Of a stretch of DNA of 64,000 nt, positions 53,156-63,142 are shown one piece after another. Below the pieces are notes generated by a model. It saw nothing but the letters and a program-made list of their open reading frames with translations, was not told the origin of the DNA and searched no databases. The position numbers and the translations under genes are program-made. Each line of letters opens with the position of its first letter. Positions within the stretch are counted from its first letter, which is position 1. Origin of the DNA: Candidatus Gastranaerophilales bacterium (lineage in GTDB: Bacteria; Cyanobacteriota; Vampirovibrionia; Gastranaerophilales; Gastranaerophilaceae); NCBI GenBank assembly GCA_944326615.1, contig CALVEO010000003.1:35948-99947 (forward strand). The letters are read 5' to 3'.

Positions 53156-53794
53156 TTACAGACGTTTTGGATAATCTTTAGGAAATTCGTATTGATTTTC
53201 TTCAATGAGCATTGTGCAAGAATAGCCACGCTTTTCGCATTGGCTAACTAATGTTTCATGTGTCGGATAAGGTGTTCCTGTCGTTTCACAGTAATATGCT
53301 CTGAGCTGATTACTGTCAGCGTTGCATTCTCCTTTTTTCCTGCATAAGATAAACGCAAAGATATCGCGACCTATTTCGTTAGGAGATTTCTCACCATTTA
53401 TGTCATAATAAATATCATAGCAAGAGCCTATTTTTACACTCATTTGTGAGCCGTCAACAAAACGTAAAGTTGCCATATTCTCTCCGAGTAATACTCTCTT
53501 TTCAATATCAAAACTTTTTATATATGGCTTAATGTACGTATTTAAAAAATCATATGCGGAATCAGAGCTATCCATTTCGCCTTTACCCCAATCCTCTCTT
53601 GGACCGTAATCGAGTTCGGCTGATATTAGTGCCTGATTTATAACTGAAATGAATTTTTTTAATCTTGCGCTTGCCTGCTGCCTTTTTGTATTTTGGATTA
53701 AAGAAGGCATTGTAAGTGCTGCTACTATACCTATAACTCCAAGTGTGATTAGGACTTCTGCCAAAGTGAATCCTTTTTTGTGTGCTTTAAACAT
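53156..53794 (-). CDS. Prepilin-like protein, 212 aa (divergent from XRE regulator)
   Basis: MFKAHKKGFTLAEVLITLG marks a type IV prepilin with cleavage after Gly 8, followed by a hydrophobic helix. The C-terminal domain has YDINGEKSPNEIGRDIFAF, the shared motif, and several cysteines (CRKKGECNAD, CEKRGYSC). It is divergent from a small XRE-type regulator gene with a palindrome AACATATATGTT at 53828-53839 between them, so it may be controlled by that regulator. The ATG is weakly supported by a distant GAGGG. Confidence 0.87.
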   Translation of the reverse strand: MFKAHKKGFTLAEVLITLGVIGIVAALTMPSLIQNTKRQQASARLKKFISVINQALISAELDYGPREDWGKGEMDSSDSAYDFLNTYIKPYIKSFDIEKRVLLGENMATLRFVDGSQMSVKIGSCYDIYYDINGEKSPNEIGRDIFAFILCRKKGECNADSNQLRAYYCETTGTPYPTHETLVSQCEKRGYSCTMLIEENQYEFPKDYPKRL

Positions 53795-53827
53795 AGTTTA
53801 TTTATCCCTCATATATTTTAATATATA

Positions 53828-53839
53828 AACATATATGTT
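53828..53839. promoter_or_regulatory. Possible operator palindrome between prepilin and xre genes
   Basis: AACATATATGTT is a perfect 12-bp palindrome in the gap between the divergent prepilin gene and the XRE-type gene. The flanks are AT-rich so chance is possible. Confidence 0.3.
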
Positions 53840-53880
53840 CAATAATTAAATTATATGTGGTAATAATTTTTTGTCAATAA

Positions 53881-54117
53881 ATGTACAATTATTTTATGTA
53901 TACTAAAGATGACGTTTTGAAAATATTGGCAGAAAATATAAGGGTTGAAAGAGCAAGAAAAAAATATTCTCAGGAGTATTTGGCAGAGCAGGCTGATATT
54001 ACCCCGCAGCATTTGTACCGTATTGAAAATGAAAAAGTTTGTCCTACAATTCTTGTAGTTGCCAATATCGCGAAAGCTTTAGATGTTTCTCTTGACAAAT
54101 TATTCCCAATTGCATAA
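53881..54117 (+). CDS. XRE-family transcriptional regulator, 78 aa
   Basis: This 78-residue protein is essentially a single helix-turn-helix domain (IRVERARKKYSQEYLAEQADITPQHLYRIENEKVCPTI). This resembles the Cro/C1-type domain of many phage and restriction-control regulators. It is divergent from a prepilin gene, which is a likely target. The start at 53881 or 53896 is uncertain as no clear Shine-Dalgarno sequence is present. A terminator follows. Confidence 0.82.
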   Translation: MYNYFMYTKDDVLKILAENIRVERARKKYSQEYLAEQADITPQHLYRIENEKVCPTILVVANIAKALDVSLDKLFPIA

Positions 54118-54150
54118 AAAAACTTCTATTTTTAAAATAGAAGTTTTTTT
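54116..54150. terminator. Bidirectional terminator between xre and atpG
   Basis: AAAAACTTCTATTTT / AAAATAGAAGTTTTT near-perfect inverted repeat with A- and T-tracts. Confidence 0.85.
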
Positions 54151-54167
54151 ACTATTTTAGCTCTATA

Positions 54168-55100
54168 TTAACCTAACTGTGCATTAGCTCCTGAAACTAC
54201 CTCAATAATTTCCTGAGTAATTGCAAATTGACGTGTTTTATTGTATTCAACGGATAGTTCATTAATCATTTTTTCGGCGTTGCTTGTTGCCGCAGACATT
54301 GCTGTCATTCTGCTTGCAAGTTCACTAGCCTGCGCTTCTAGTAAAGATTGATACAAAATATTTGTCATATACATAGGAACAACTTTTTGCAAAATATTAT
54401 GCATGTCAGGCATAAACTCCATTAGAGGATCAATGACATTATCATGAAGTCTTTCTTCATCATCATGCAATCCCTTAAGCGGTAATATTGTCCAATTTTC
54501 AACAAAATAACTCATCATATTTTTAAATCTTGTTGTTACAACTTCAATTTTGTCAATCTGATGTGATACAAAATATTCTGCAATATCTTCTATTATAATT
54601 TTGGCCCCTTCGCCTGACGGGTCATTTGCAACTCCAAGATAAGTTTTTGCTACTTCACAATCATAATCTTTACATTTACGTTTCAATGTTGAAATGCCCT
54701 TCTGACCAACAATAAACAGAATTGTTTTAATACCTTGTGCCTTATAATCTTTTATAGTTTGTAAAGTTTTTCTGACTATATTGGCATTATAAGCACCAGC
54801 AAGACCTTTATTAGATGTTATAACAAGAAGTCCTACCGTTTTTATTTCTCTTACCTGTAGAAGTTCAGGATAATTATCGACTGCTGATTTTATCTTAAGA
54901 CTCTGTGCACTGTAAGAACCTACAGATGCAAGAAGCTTTTTGAACATATCAGTAAGTTCAAATGTAAATGGTCTTGAAGCCTTAACAGTATTTTCTGCTT
55001 TTTTAACTTTTGCTGCTGCAACCATTTTCATTGCACGTGTTATTTTTTGCGTACTTTTAACACTCTGTATTCTGTTTTTTATATCTTTCAAATTAGCCAT
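54168..55100 (-). CDS. atpG: ATP synthase gamma subunit
   Basis: The gamma subunit is the central rotating stalk of F1. The 310-residue protein starts MANLKDIKNRIQSVKSTQKITRAMKMVAAAK and ends with NKTRQFAITQEIIEVVSGANAQ, both typical. It is longer than most bacterial gamma subunits and near the cyanobacterial length. It is the last gene of the operon here. A 243-base gap with direct repeats separates it from atpA. I see no beta or epsilon genes in the window. Confidence 0.95.
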   Translation of the reverse strand: MANLKDIKNRIQSVKSTQKITRAMKMVAAAKVKKAENTVKASRPFTFELTDMFKKLLASVGSYSAQSLKIKSAVDNYPELLQVREIKTVGLLVITSNKGLAGAYNANIVRKTLQTIKDYKAQGIKTILFIVGQKGISTLKRKCKDYDCEVAKTYLGVANDPSGEGAKIIIEDIAEYFVSHQIDKIEVVTTRFKNMMSYFVENWTILPLKGLHDDEERLHDNVIDPLMEFMPDMHNILQKVVPMYMTNILYQSLLEAQASELASRMTAMSAATSNAEKMINELSVEYNKTRQFAITQEIIEVVSGANAQLG

Positions 55101-55111
55101 CTTTTATACCA

Positions 55112-55136
55112 TAGCTTACAATTGCTTTCGAGGCGC
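55112..55136. repeat. 25-bp direct repeat, copy 1
   Basis: TAGCTTACAATTGCTTTC followed by GAGGCGC, nearly identical (two mismatches) to 55291-55315, in the atpA-atpG gap. Confidence 0.7.
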
Positions 55137-55290
55137 TTTTTATTTATTATGCATTAACTTATTCTACTTTAGTATTACCGCTTTATTCTGTCAATGCACT
55201 CGGGTACTTTCGTCATCCTAAAATCGCTTCAGAAGATTTGCTTGTCCCTCGCACCTTTTTTGCTTAATAAACTTTCCTTTCTTTTTACTG

Positions 55291-55315
55291 TAGCTTACAA
55301 CTGCTTTCAAGGCGC
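55291..55315. repeat. 25-bp direct repeat, copy 2
   Basis: TAGCTTACAACTGCTTTC followed by AAGGCGC. The two copies are 179 bases apart. Confidence 0.7.
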
Positions 55316-55343
55316 GTATAAGCTGTCCTTTCTTTGATTGTTG

Positions 55344-57420
<2,077 letters not shown>

Positions 57421-57423
57421 AAA

Positions 57424-57927
57424 TTACACCTTGTCTATATTTTCAATACTTTCATCAATAAACTTGTTATGCAGTTCAGGGTTATTAGCGATAGAGTTTT
57501 TAATATGCTGTTTTGCAAGTTCTACTGATGCTTGTAATGTTTTTGCGGTCATTTGAGCCGATAAAGTTTTTTCTTCGGCAGAAATAACTCTTGAAATATT
57601 TTTTTCTATAAGCTGAACCTGTTCTTCTGTATTTGATAATATTTGTCTGGCAATTCCTTCTCCTCTTTGAGTGGCTTCATCAAGGCGTTGTTTTATATCT
57701 TCATTAATATGCTCAATTGATTTTTCTGCATCAAGAAGCTTATTTTTTGCATTTTCGCGTTCATTCTTTGCGTTGTTAATTGTGTTTATAATTTCCTGTT
57801 TTATTTTTTCAATACCTGAGGAAATATTTAATTTTTTAAACAATACCGCAAAAATAATCAGCAATACTGCAAAATTAAAAGTATTTGATTCAACTATTAA
57901 GGTCCAAAAATTTGCCAATTCATTCAT
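57424..57927 (-). CDS. atpF: ATP synthase b subunit
   Basis: The b subunit of 167 residues has one N-terminal membrane helix (FNFAVLLIIFAVLF) followed by a long charged coiled coil, the peripheral stalk. The pair with the following gene is the b/b' arrangement typical of Cyanobacteria and of phototrophic proteobacteria. The downstream neighbour is 1 base away. Confidence 0.9.
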   Translation of the reverse strand: MNELANFWTLIVESNTFNFAVLLIIFAVLFKKLNISSGIEKIKQEIINTINNAKNERENAKNKLLDAEKSIEHINEDIKQRLDEATQRGEGIARQILSNTEEQVQLIEKNISRVISAEEKTLSAQMTAKTLQASVELAKQHIKNSIANNPELHNKFIDESIENIDKV

Positions 57928-57928
57928 A

Positions 57929-58396
57929 TTAATTTAAAATCCTGTTTACAAGTTCAATATCGGGATTTTCTATTTTCATATCAATTCCCGTAACTTTGGA
58001 AGATATTACTTCTGCCAGATCTTTAACTTTTGCTTTTAGTTCTTCTTTTGAAAGCTGAGCTTCTTGCTGCAGATTTAATTTGGCAGAAGCTATTTCTTCC
58101 TGTGATTTTTGTTTAGCTTGTCCTGTTAAGGCCCTGGAATTTTCATTTGCTGTATTAACTTTTTCTGCAACAATTTTTTTAGAATCAGCTATTGATTTAT
58201 TTAATCTGGTTTCCCTGTCTTTAAGAATTTCATCTGCTCTGGTGTTTGAATTCAGCGCATCACTTTTTGCCTCATTAATGAATCTTTGACGTTCGTCCAT
58301 GATTTTTTCAATCGGTTTATAAAATATTATATTCATTATGAATGTGAATATAATAAAGCTTATTGCTGAAACTAAGAATGTTGCATTAAATTCCAT
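57929..58396 (-). CDS. atpF': ATP synthase b' subunit
   Basis: The second stalk subunit, 155 residues, starts MEFNATFLVSAISFIIFTFIMNIIFYKPI (given in part: an N-terminal helix) with the YKPIEKIMDERQ box that is common after the helix of b' subunits, then a coiled coil. It differs in sequence from the b gene beside it. It occupies the cyanobacterial position between c and b. Confidence 0.88.
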   Translation of the reverse strand: MEFNATFLVSAISFIIFTFIMNIIFYKPIEKIMDERQRFINEAKSDALNSNTRADEILKDRETRLNKSIADSKKIVAEKVNTANENSRALTGQAKQKSQEEIASAKLNLQQEAQLSKEELKAKVKDLAEVISSKVTGIDMKIENPDIELVNRILN

Positions 58397-58409
58397 TGTT
58401 TTTCTCCGA

Positions 58410-58649
58410 TTATTTGCCTAACAATAAGAAAGCGATAACGAATGCATACAGTGCACAAGCTTCTGATAATGCTGCACCGAGAAGGAAAAACCCGAAAGCT
58501 TTACCTGCTACTTCAGGCTGTCTTGAAACTGCATCCATCAAACCTTTTGTAGCAAAACCGATACCAAGTCCTGCACCTACTGCGCCGAAGCCGATTGCAA
58601 TACCTGCACCTAAGTGTGCCATTTGTGAAATTGTAGCTGTGTCAACCAT
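58410..58649 (-). CDS. atpE: ATP synthase c subunit
   Basis: This 79-residue two-helix subunit forms the c ring. The RQPE loop is at about 43-46 and the ion-binding Glu sits in LSEACALYAFV. The residue matching the sodium-type Gln (in PGVGQG) is Ile, and the Ser-Thr pair after the Glu (EST) is Ala-Cys, so a proton-coupled ring is more likely. A gap of 38 bases lies between it and atpB. Confidence 0.95.
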   Translation of the reverse strand: MVDTATISQMAHLGAGIAIGFGAVGAGLGIGFATKGLMDAVSRQPEVAGKAFGFFLLGAALSEACALYAFVIAFLLLGK

Positions 58650-58687
58650 TTTTTTTCTCCTTTATTTAATACTTTTTATCAAAGTAA

Positions 58688-59380
58688 CTAATGTTCTTCT
58701 CCTGTTGCTGAGCCGATATAGGCTATTGTCAGCATCATAAATACTGTTGCCTGTATAAATGCAACCAGTATTTCAAAAAGCATTATCGGAAGCGGCAGAA
58801 AATATGCCAATCCGCCTAATGCTATTGATACAAGAATTTCGCCTGCAAATATATTTGCAAAAAGTCGGATTGCAAGGCTTAAAGGTCTTGTAAACATTTC
58901 TAGAAGTTCAACAAGCGCCATTACAATTCCCGTAAAACTTAATTCATGTAAAAAGAATTTCGGTCCTTTTGCACGAATTCCCATAAATACATAATATATT
59001 AATACTATAATCGCCATAGCGGCAGTTAAGTTAATATCATTTGTAGGAGAAGCAAGTTCTCCGCCGTTTTTTAAGTGAATTATTCTTAAAGGAAGCTGTC
59101 CCATTAAATTTGCCGTAACTATAAACAAAAACAGAGATGCAACAAGCGGAATATGGCGTCTGTTATCATTTTCCACCATTGTGTCAAGTGTTCCGTAGAA
59201 AAATTTCATAATATTTTCAGAAACAGCCTGAAGTTTTCCTGGAACAAGTGATAAATTTCTCGTTGCAAGAACGGCGAAAATTATAACAACAGCCATCGCA
59301 AACCACATTGTAAATATGGTATCAAGGTTAACACTTATAGCATGACCTCCGAGATTTAATGTGTAAATCCAATGTTCCAT
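58688..59380 (-). CDS. atpB: ATP synthase a subunit
   Basis: The a subunit, 230 residues, channels the coupling ion. Helices and motifs PLVASLFLFIVTANLMGQLP and the essential arginine region TRPLSLAIRLFANIFAGE at about 165-182 are clear. It is the first gene of the operon here, with no atpI upstream, and divergent from birA. Confidence 0.95.
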   Translation of the reverse strand: MEHWIYTLNLGGHAISVNLDTIFTMWFAMAVVIIFAVLATRNLSLVPGKLQAVSENIMKFFYGTLDTMVENDNRRHIPLVASLFLFIVTANLMGQLPLRIIHLKNGGELASPTNDINLTAAMAIIVLIYYVFMGIRAKGPKFFLHELSFTGIVMALVELLEMFTRPLSLAIRLFANIFAGEILVSIALGGLAYFLPLPIMLFEILVAFIQATVFMMLTIAYIGSATGEEH

Positions 59381-59491
59381 GTTAGTTTCTCTCCCTTACA
59401 AATTTATTTTAACTCCCTGAAAAAAAAATCGCAAATATTTTTTTGTTTGTTCTAAAATTGTGTTTGTACAAAGATTTTGGAGTTATCAGCA

Positions 59492-60220
59492 TTGAAAATT
59501 ATACATTTAGATAAGATTGATTCTACAAATTCTTATGCAAAATTAAATTTTGATAAATTTGATGATAAAACTGTTGTTTTAGCGGATATTCAGACTGCTG
59601 GGCGGGGGCGTTACGACAGAAAATGGGTGGATTTGGGATGTGGTAATTTATTTTTATCAATAGTTTTGAAGCCTTCAAATGATTTAAAACAGGTTTATGC
59701 ATGTTTACCTCAGTATTTAGCTGTTGTTTTATCAAATATCTTGCGGGATTACGGGCTTTCTCCTTCTATAAAATGGCCGAATGATGTATTGGTGAACGAT
59801 GCCAAAATCGCCGGTATTCTCTGTGAAAGTGTCATGAGAAAAAATATTTTTCAGGGGTTGGTTTTAGGCATAGGTGTTAATTTGAATGCTCAAAAAGAAA
59901 ATCTGGCAAAAATTACCGATAAAACAGCAACATCTTTAAATATTGAACTAGGATGTGAATACGTGGATAAACAAGTATTTACTGAAAAATTATTATATGC
60001 TTTTTTTGAAAATTATGATAAATTTCTACATAATGGCTTTGCATATATTAAAAATGAATATATAAAATCATGCAAATTTTTGGGAAAAGACATCTGTGTG
60101 AAAGGTTTTCGTGATGAAACCGCTGGAATTGCAAAGGATATTTCCAACACAGGTGCTCTTGTCGTTGATTGTCAAGGAAAAGATGTTATTTTAACAATGG
60201 GTGATATATTTGGAGGTTAA
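59492..60220 (+). CDS. birA: Biotin--acetyl-CoA-carboxylase ligase
   Basis: BirA attaches biotin to acetyl-CoA carboxylase carrier protein. The 242-residue form starts directly with the catalytic domain: DKIDSTNSYAK, GRGRYDRKWVD at about 38, and SIKWPNDVLV at about 90 are typical. No N-terminal helix-turn-helix is present, so it is the non-regulatory form. I chose TTG 59492 because GGAG lies nine bases upstream; a frame from TTG 59477 starts within that site. The next gene starts three bases after the stop. Confidence 0.92.
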   Translation: MKIIHLDKIDSTNSYAKLNFDKFDDKTVVLADIQTAGRGRYDRKWVDLGCGNLFLSIVLKPSNDLKQVYACLPQYLAVVLSNILRDYGLSPSIKWPNDVLVNDAKIAGILCESVMRKNIFQGLVLGIGVNLNAQKENLAKITDKTATSLNIELGCEYVDKQVFTEKLLYAFFENYDKFLHNGFAYIKNEYIKSCKFLGKDICVKGFRDETAGIAKDISNTGALVVDCQGKDVILTMGDIFGG

Positions 60221-60222
60221 TT

Positions 60223-60807
60223 ATGAAAAAACTTGCGTTGCTTGGTTCGGGTGAAAATTCAGTTCTTAATTCAATTGTGAAATATTTTGAAAATAAAGAT
60301 GTTGAAATATATGTTTTGTCTGATGATCAACATAGTGATTTTTATTTAAAATCAAAAGAAGCGGGTCTGAATGTAAAATATCTTACGTCGGAAAAGATTT
60401 TTGAATATTTTTCATCCCATGACTTTGATTTAATTGCTCTTTGCGATTATAGAAATGAATTAGGAACAGATATTCTTGAAACTGGTAAATTTATAAATAT
60501 TCAACCGTCATTATTGCCGGCATTTAAAGGGAAAGATGCAATCGAACGAGCTTTTATTGCTGGTGTAAAAGTTTCAGGCGTGACAGTTTATTCCTTAAAT
60601 TCTGTTGAAAATGATGAAAAAATTATTGCTCAATACCCTGTTTTAGTCAGTAATGAAACACATTTTGATGAATTTAAGTCTGATATTTATCATCTGGAGG
60701 GAGTATTATATCCTGTTGTAATTGATAAATTATTAAAAGACGAAGTTTTTGATTTTTCGGATTTAATAAATAACTGTTCCTGCGGCGGGTGCAGCGGGTG
60801 TCATTAA
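60223..60807 (+). CDS. PurN-like formyltransferase-fold protein with altered active site
   Basis: This 194-residue protein has the formyltransferase fold of PurN (GAR transformylase): an N-terminal Rossmann-type start KKLALLGSGENS, then NIQPSLLPAFKGKDAIERAF at about 90, GVTVYSL, and DEKIIAQYPVLV near 135. The family motif NIHPSLLP has its catalytic His replaced by Gln. The C-terminus has an added tail NNCSCGGCSGCH with clustered cysteines and a His. The change may alter or abolish formyl transfer, so the true activity is uncertain. It follows birA by two bases. Confidence 0.7.
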   Translation: MKKLALLGSGENSVLNSIVKYFENKDVEIYVLSDDQHSDFYLKSKEAGLNVKYLTSEKIFEYFSSHDFDLIALCDYRNELGTDILETGKFINIQPSLLPAFKGKDAIERAFIAGVKVSGVTVYSLNSVENDEKIIAQYPVLVSNETHFDEFKSDIYHLEGVLYPVVIDKLLKDEVFDFSDLINNCSCGGCSGCH

Positions 60808-61016
60808 AATTTTGTTAAATTAGAAACAGATGTATCTAAAGCTTTTGCAATTTCTATAAGCGTATCGAGTGAAGGTTTAGAAAAAGCTACTTCAATTTTT
60901 CCCATAAAGTTAAGGCTGATATTCATTTTATCAGCGAGCTGTTGCTGCGTAAGTCCTAACTCTTTGCGACGCTGTTTTATGTTCTGCCCTAACTTTAAAT
61001 AGAATTCAGAATTCAT
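60804..61016 (-). CDS. XRE-family transcriptional regulator, 70 aa
   Basis: This 70-residue protein is one helix-turn-helix domain (GQNIKQRRKELGLTQQQLADKMNISLNFMGKIE) of the Cro/C1 type. It overlaps the end of the PurN-like gene by four bases on the other strand. Two 22-bp operator-like repeats begin at its start codon (61015) and continue to the promoter of the divergent prepilin gene, so it likely represses itself and that gene. Confidence 0.85.
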   Translation of the reverse strand: MNSEFYLKLGQNIKQRRKELGLTQQQLADKMNISLNFMGKIEVAFSKPSLDTLIEIAKALDTSVSNLTKF

Positions 61017-61070
61017 ACGTACAGTTTATACGTAAAGTTTTATTAATTATACGTACTGTTAATACGTAAA
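61015..61070. promoter_or_regulatory. Duplicated operators of the XRE/prepilin pair
   Basis: Two 22-bp direct repeats, 61015-61036 and 61049-61070 (20 of 22 identical), each with two TACGTA palindromes 13 bases apart. A TATAAT on the minus strand (61051-61046) lies at the second copy and another on the plus strand is at 61077-61082. The first copy covers the regulator's start codon. The pattern fits autoregulation and repression of the prepilin gene. Confidence 0.65.
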
Positions 61071-61108
61071 ACATGTTATAATTAATTTTAGAGAAAGGAA
61101 TTTTAAAT

Positions 61109-61813
61109 ATGAAAATCAGAGCGTTTACATTGGCTGAAGTATTAATTACTCTTGGGATTATAGGGGTTGTTGCAGCTATGACTATACCTTCATTAATAAA
61201 TAGTTATCAGCATAAGGTTTTGGAAACGCAGTTTAAAAAAGCTTATGCTATATTGTACCAGCTTGTATTGCAGGTACAAAACGATGCGGGTATGCCATTG
61301 AATGTAAAAGATTATTCGTATGCATATACCGGTGACAAATGGAAATTATATAATGCATTAAAGCCATATATAATAGCGAATTTTTGTAAAAATACTGACT
61401 GTATAGACAAAATAGAAGTCGATGATGGAACAGGTCAAAATATGAAAAGCTATCGTACTTATAATAATGAAGCTAATACAAGTTCTTACTATATGGAATG
61501 CGGCGGTTTTATACTGCCTGACGGAATGGCTATTTATATAGAGGCATGGAATGATCAGAATTTAATGCTTTCAGTAGATGTGAACGGTGTTTCAAAACGC
61601 CCGAACAGATGGGGACACGATTTATTTACTTTTTCAATAGATAATGAAACTGGGAAATTGGTTCCTAACGGAGTTGATGGTTCTTATGTTAGTTCTGCAA
61701 GACGTACTTCATATTGTAATAGTTCTTCCGGATATTCTGTCAAGGATAATGGCCTTTCATGTTCCTATTATGCTTTGAATGAACCGGATTATTTTAAAAA
61801 TCTTCCTAAATAG
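61109..61813 (+). CDS. Prepilin-like protein, 234 aa (divergent from XRE regulator)
   Basis: MKIRAFTLAEVLITLG is a short type IV prepilin leader (cleavage before Phe) plus helix. AAGGA lies nine bases before the ATG. The globular domain has the shared motif VDVNGVSKRPNRWGHDLFTF and ends with a cysteine-rich segment CNSSSGYSVKDNGLSC. The divergent XRE gene and the repeats at 61015-61070 suggest transcriptional control. It ends one base before the converging MacB-like gene. Confidence 0.88.
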   Translation: MKIRAFTLAEVLITLGIIGVVAAMTIPSLINSYQHKVLETQFKKAYAILYQLVLQVQNDAGMPLNVKDYSYAYTGDKWKLYNALKPYIIANFCKNTDCIDKIEVDDGTGQNMKSYRTYNNEANTSSYYMECGGFILPDGMAIYIEAWNDQNLMLSVDVNGVSKRPNRWGHDLFTFSIDNETGKLVPNGVDGSYVSSARRTSYCNSSSGYSVKDNGLSCSYYALNEPDYFKNLPK

Positions 61814-61814
61814 A

Positions 61815-63041
61815 TTATTCATATCTTAATGCATCAATCGGGTTTAAGAGTGATGCTTTATATGCGGGGTAGTAGCCAAACAGAACTCCAATTGCGCCCG
61901 AAAATCCCAGTGAAAGCAGTATTGAAAATAATGATATTGATACATTCATTACACCTGTTATCTGGACTATCTGTGAACAAATTACGCCTACCGCAACACC
62001 TATGAGCCCTCCGATTACCGATAATAAAAAAGATTCTATTAAAAATTGAATTCTTATGTCGGACGGTTTGGCACCTATTGCCATTCTTATTCCGATTTCT
62101 TTTGTTCGTTCTGTTACCGATACAAGCATAATGTTCATAATTCCGATACCACCGACAAGTAATGATACCGAGGCTATTGATGCAAGAAGAATTGCAAATG
62201 TCTGAACTGTTGATTTCATTTTTTCCTGAAACTCGGCGGAATTTCTTATTTCAAAATCGTTTTCCTGATTTTTGCCTATTCTGTGGCGTGCAACGAGAAG
62301 TTCTTCAATATCCTGTTCGGCAAGTGAAACATCATCAGGATCAGCGCCTTTCACAACTATCATTGAGACAGTTCCGGGGAAAACCGTTCCGAAAACTTTT
62401 TTCTGTGCTGTTGTTATAGGAATAAATATCAAATCGTCTTGATCCATAGGCCCCATACTGCCTTTTGATTTTAAAGTTCCGATTACTCTGAATGGTATTC
62501 CGCCTACTCTTATAGTTCTGTCTATCGGGTCTAAGTCGCCGAAAAGTTCTGCGGCAACGGTCGAACCTATAACAGTAACTTTTGCAGAATTTTTTAGGTC
62601 TTCTCGGACAAATCCTCTGCCTGAATTTACTTCATAATTTTTTATATAAAAATACTCAGGATCTGTACCGTAAACTGTTGTTGCCCAGTTCTGGTTTCCG
62701 TAGGTAAGCTGCTTGGATTCAGAACTGACAGAAGCTACTGCTGAGACTCCTCTTGCATTTTTCATAATTGCCTGTGCATCTTTTAATGTGAGGGTCGGTT
62801 TAGTTCCTGCCCCCATTCTGACACCGCCTGATCTAGCAGAGGCTGAGCGTATCGTCAGAATGTTACTTCCCATAGATTCCATATCTTTTTGAACTCTTTC
62901 GCTTGCGCCTGTTCCTACTGCAAGCATGATGATTACCGCGCTTACGCCTATAATTATACCGAGACTTGTCAGTATTGAGCGCATTTTATTTATTTTCAGC
63001 GATACTACCGCCATTTTTACTAAAGATTTGAAATCTATCAT
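61815..63041 (-). CDS. MacB/FtsX-type ABC exporter permease
   Basis: This 408-residue membrane protein of the MacB/FtsX family begins with a first helix (ILTSLGIIIGVSAVIIML), then a large extracytoplasmic MacB_PCD-type domain (TIRSASARSGG to about residue 245). Three C-terminal helices follow, with LVGGIGIMNIMLVSVTERTKEIGIRMAIGA. I chose ATG 63041, which follows a GAGGAGG-type ribosome binding site; the longer frame from 63122 is within the intercistronic hairpin. It works with the ATPase and adaptor upstream, probably exporting a peptide, lipoprotein or other molecule. Confidence 0.88.
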   Translation of the reverse strand: MIDFKSLVKMAVVSLKINKMRSILTSLGIIIGVSAVIIMLAVGTGASERVQKDMESMGSNILTIRSASARSGGVRMGAGTKPTLTLKDAQAIMKNARGVSAVASVSSESKQLTYGNQNWATTVYGTDPEYFYIKNYEVNSGRGFVREDLKNSAKVTVIGSTVAAELFGDLDPIDRTIRVGGIPFRVIGTLKSKGSMGPMDQDDLIFIPITTAQKKVFGTVFPGTVSMIVVKGADPDDVSLAEQDIEELLVARHRIGKNQENDFEIRNSAEFQEKMKSTVQTFAILLASIASVSLLVGGIGIMNIMLVSVTERTKEIGIRMAIGAKPSDIRIQFLIESFLLSVIGGLIGVAVGVICSQIVQITGVMNVSISLFSILLSLGFSGAIGVLFGYYPAYKASLLNPIDALRYE

Positions 63042-63051
63042 GACCCCTCCT

Positions 63052-63110
63052 CGAAATCTTCTAAAAAGGTACGTTTCCATTTCATTTTTTGTAGACTTTT
63101 GAAGATTTCG
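63052..63110. repeat. Inverted repeat in the exporter operon
   Basis: CGAAATCTTC (63052-63061) and GAAGATTTCG (63101-63110) pair across 39 bases between the ATPase and permease genes, with CCTCC / GGAGG-type extensions. An RNA hairpin at this point could set the ratio of the two proteins. Confidence 0.55.
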
Positions 63111-63142
63111 GTCCTCCCTCAAGGGGAGGACATAGTTCTATA

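Noticed and set aside
58410..58649. Sodium-coupled c ring
   Set aside because: The Gln and Ser-Thr ligands known from sodium-type c subunits are Ile and Ala-Cys here, so protons are more likely, though the retained Tyr leaves slight doubt.
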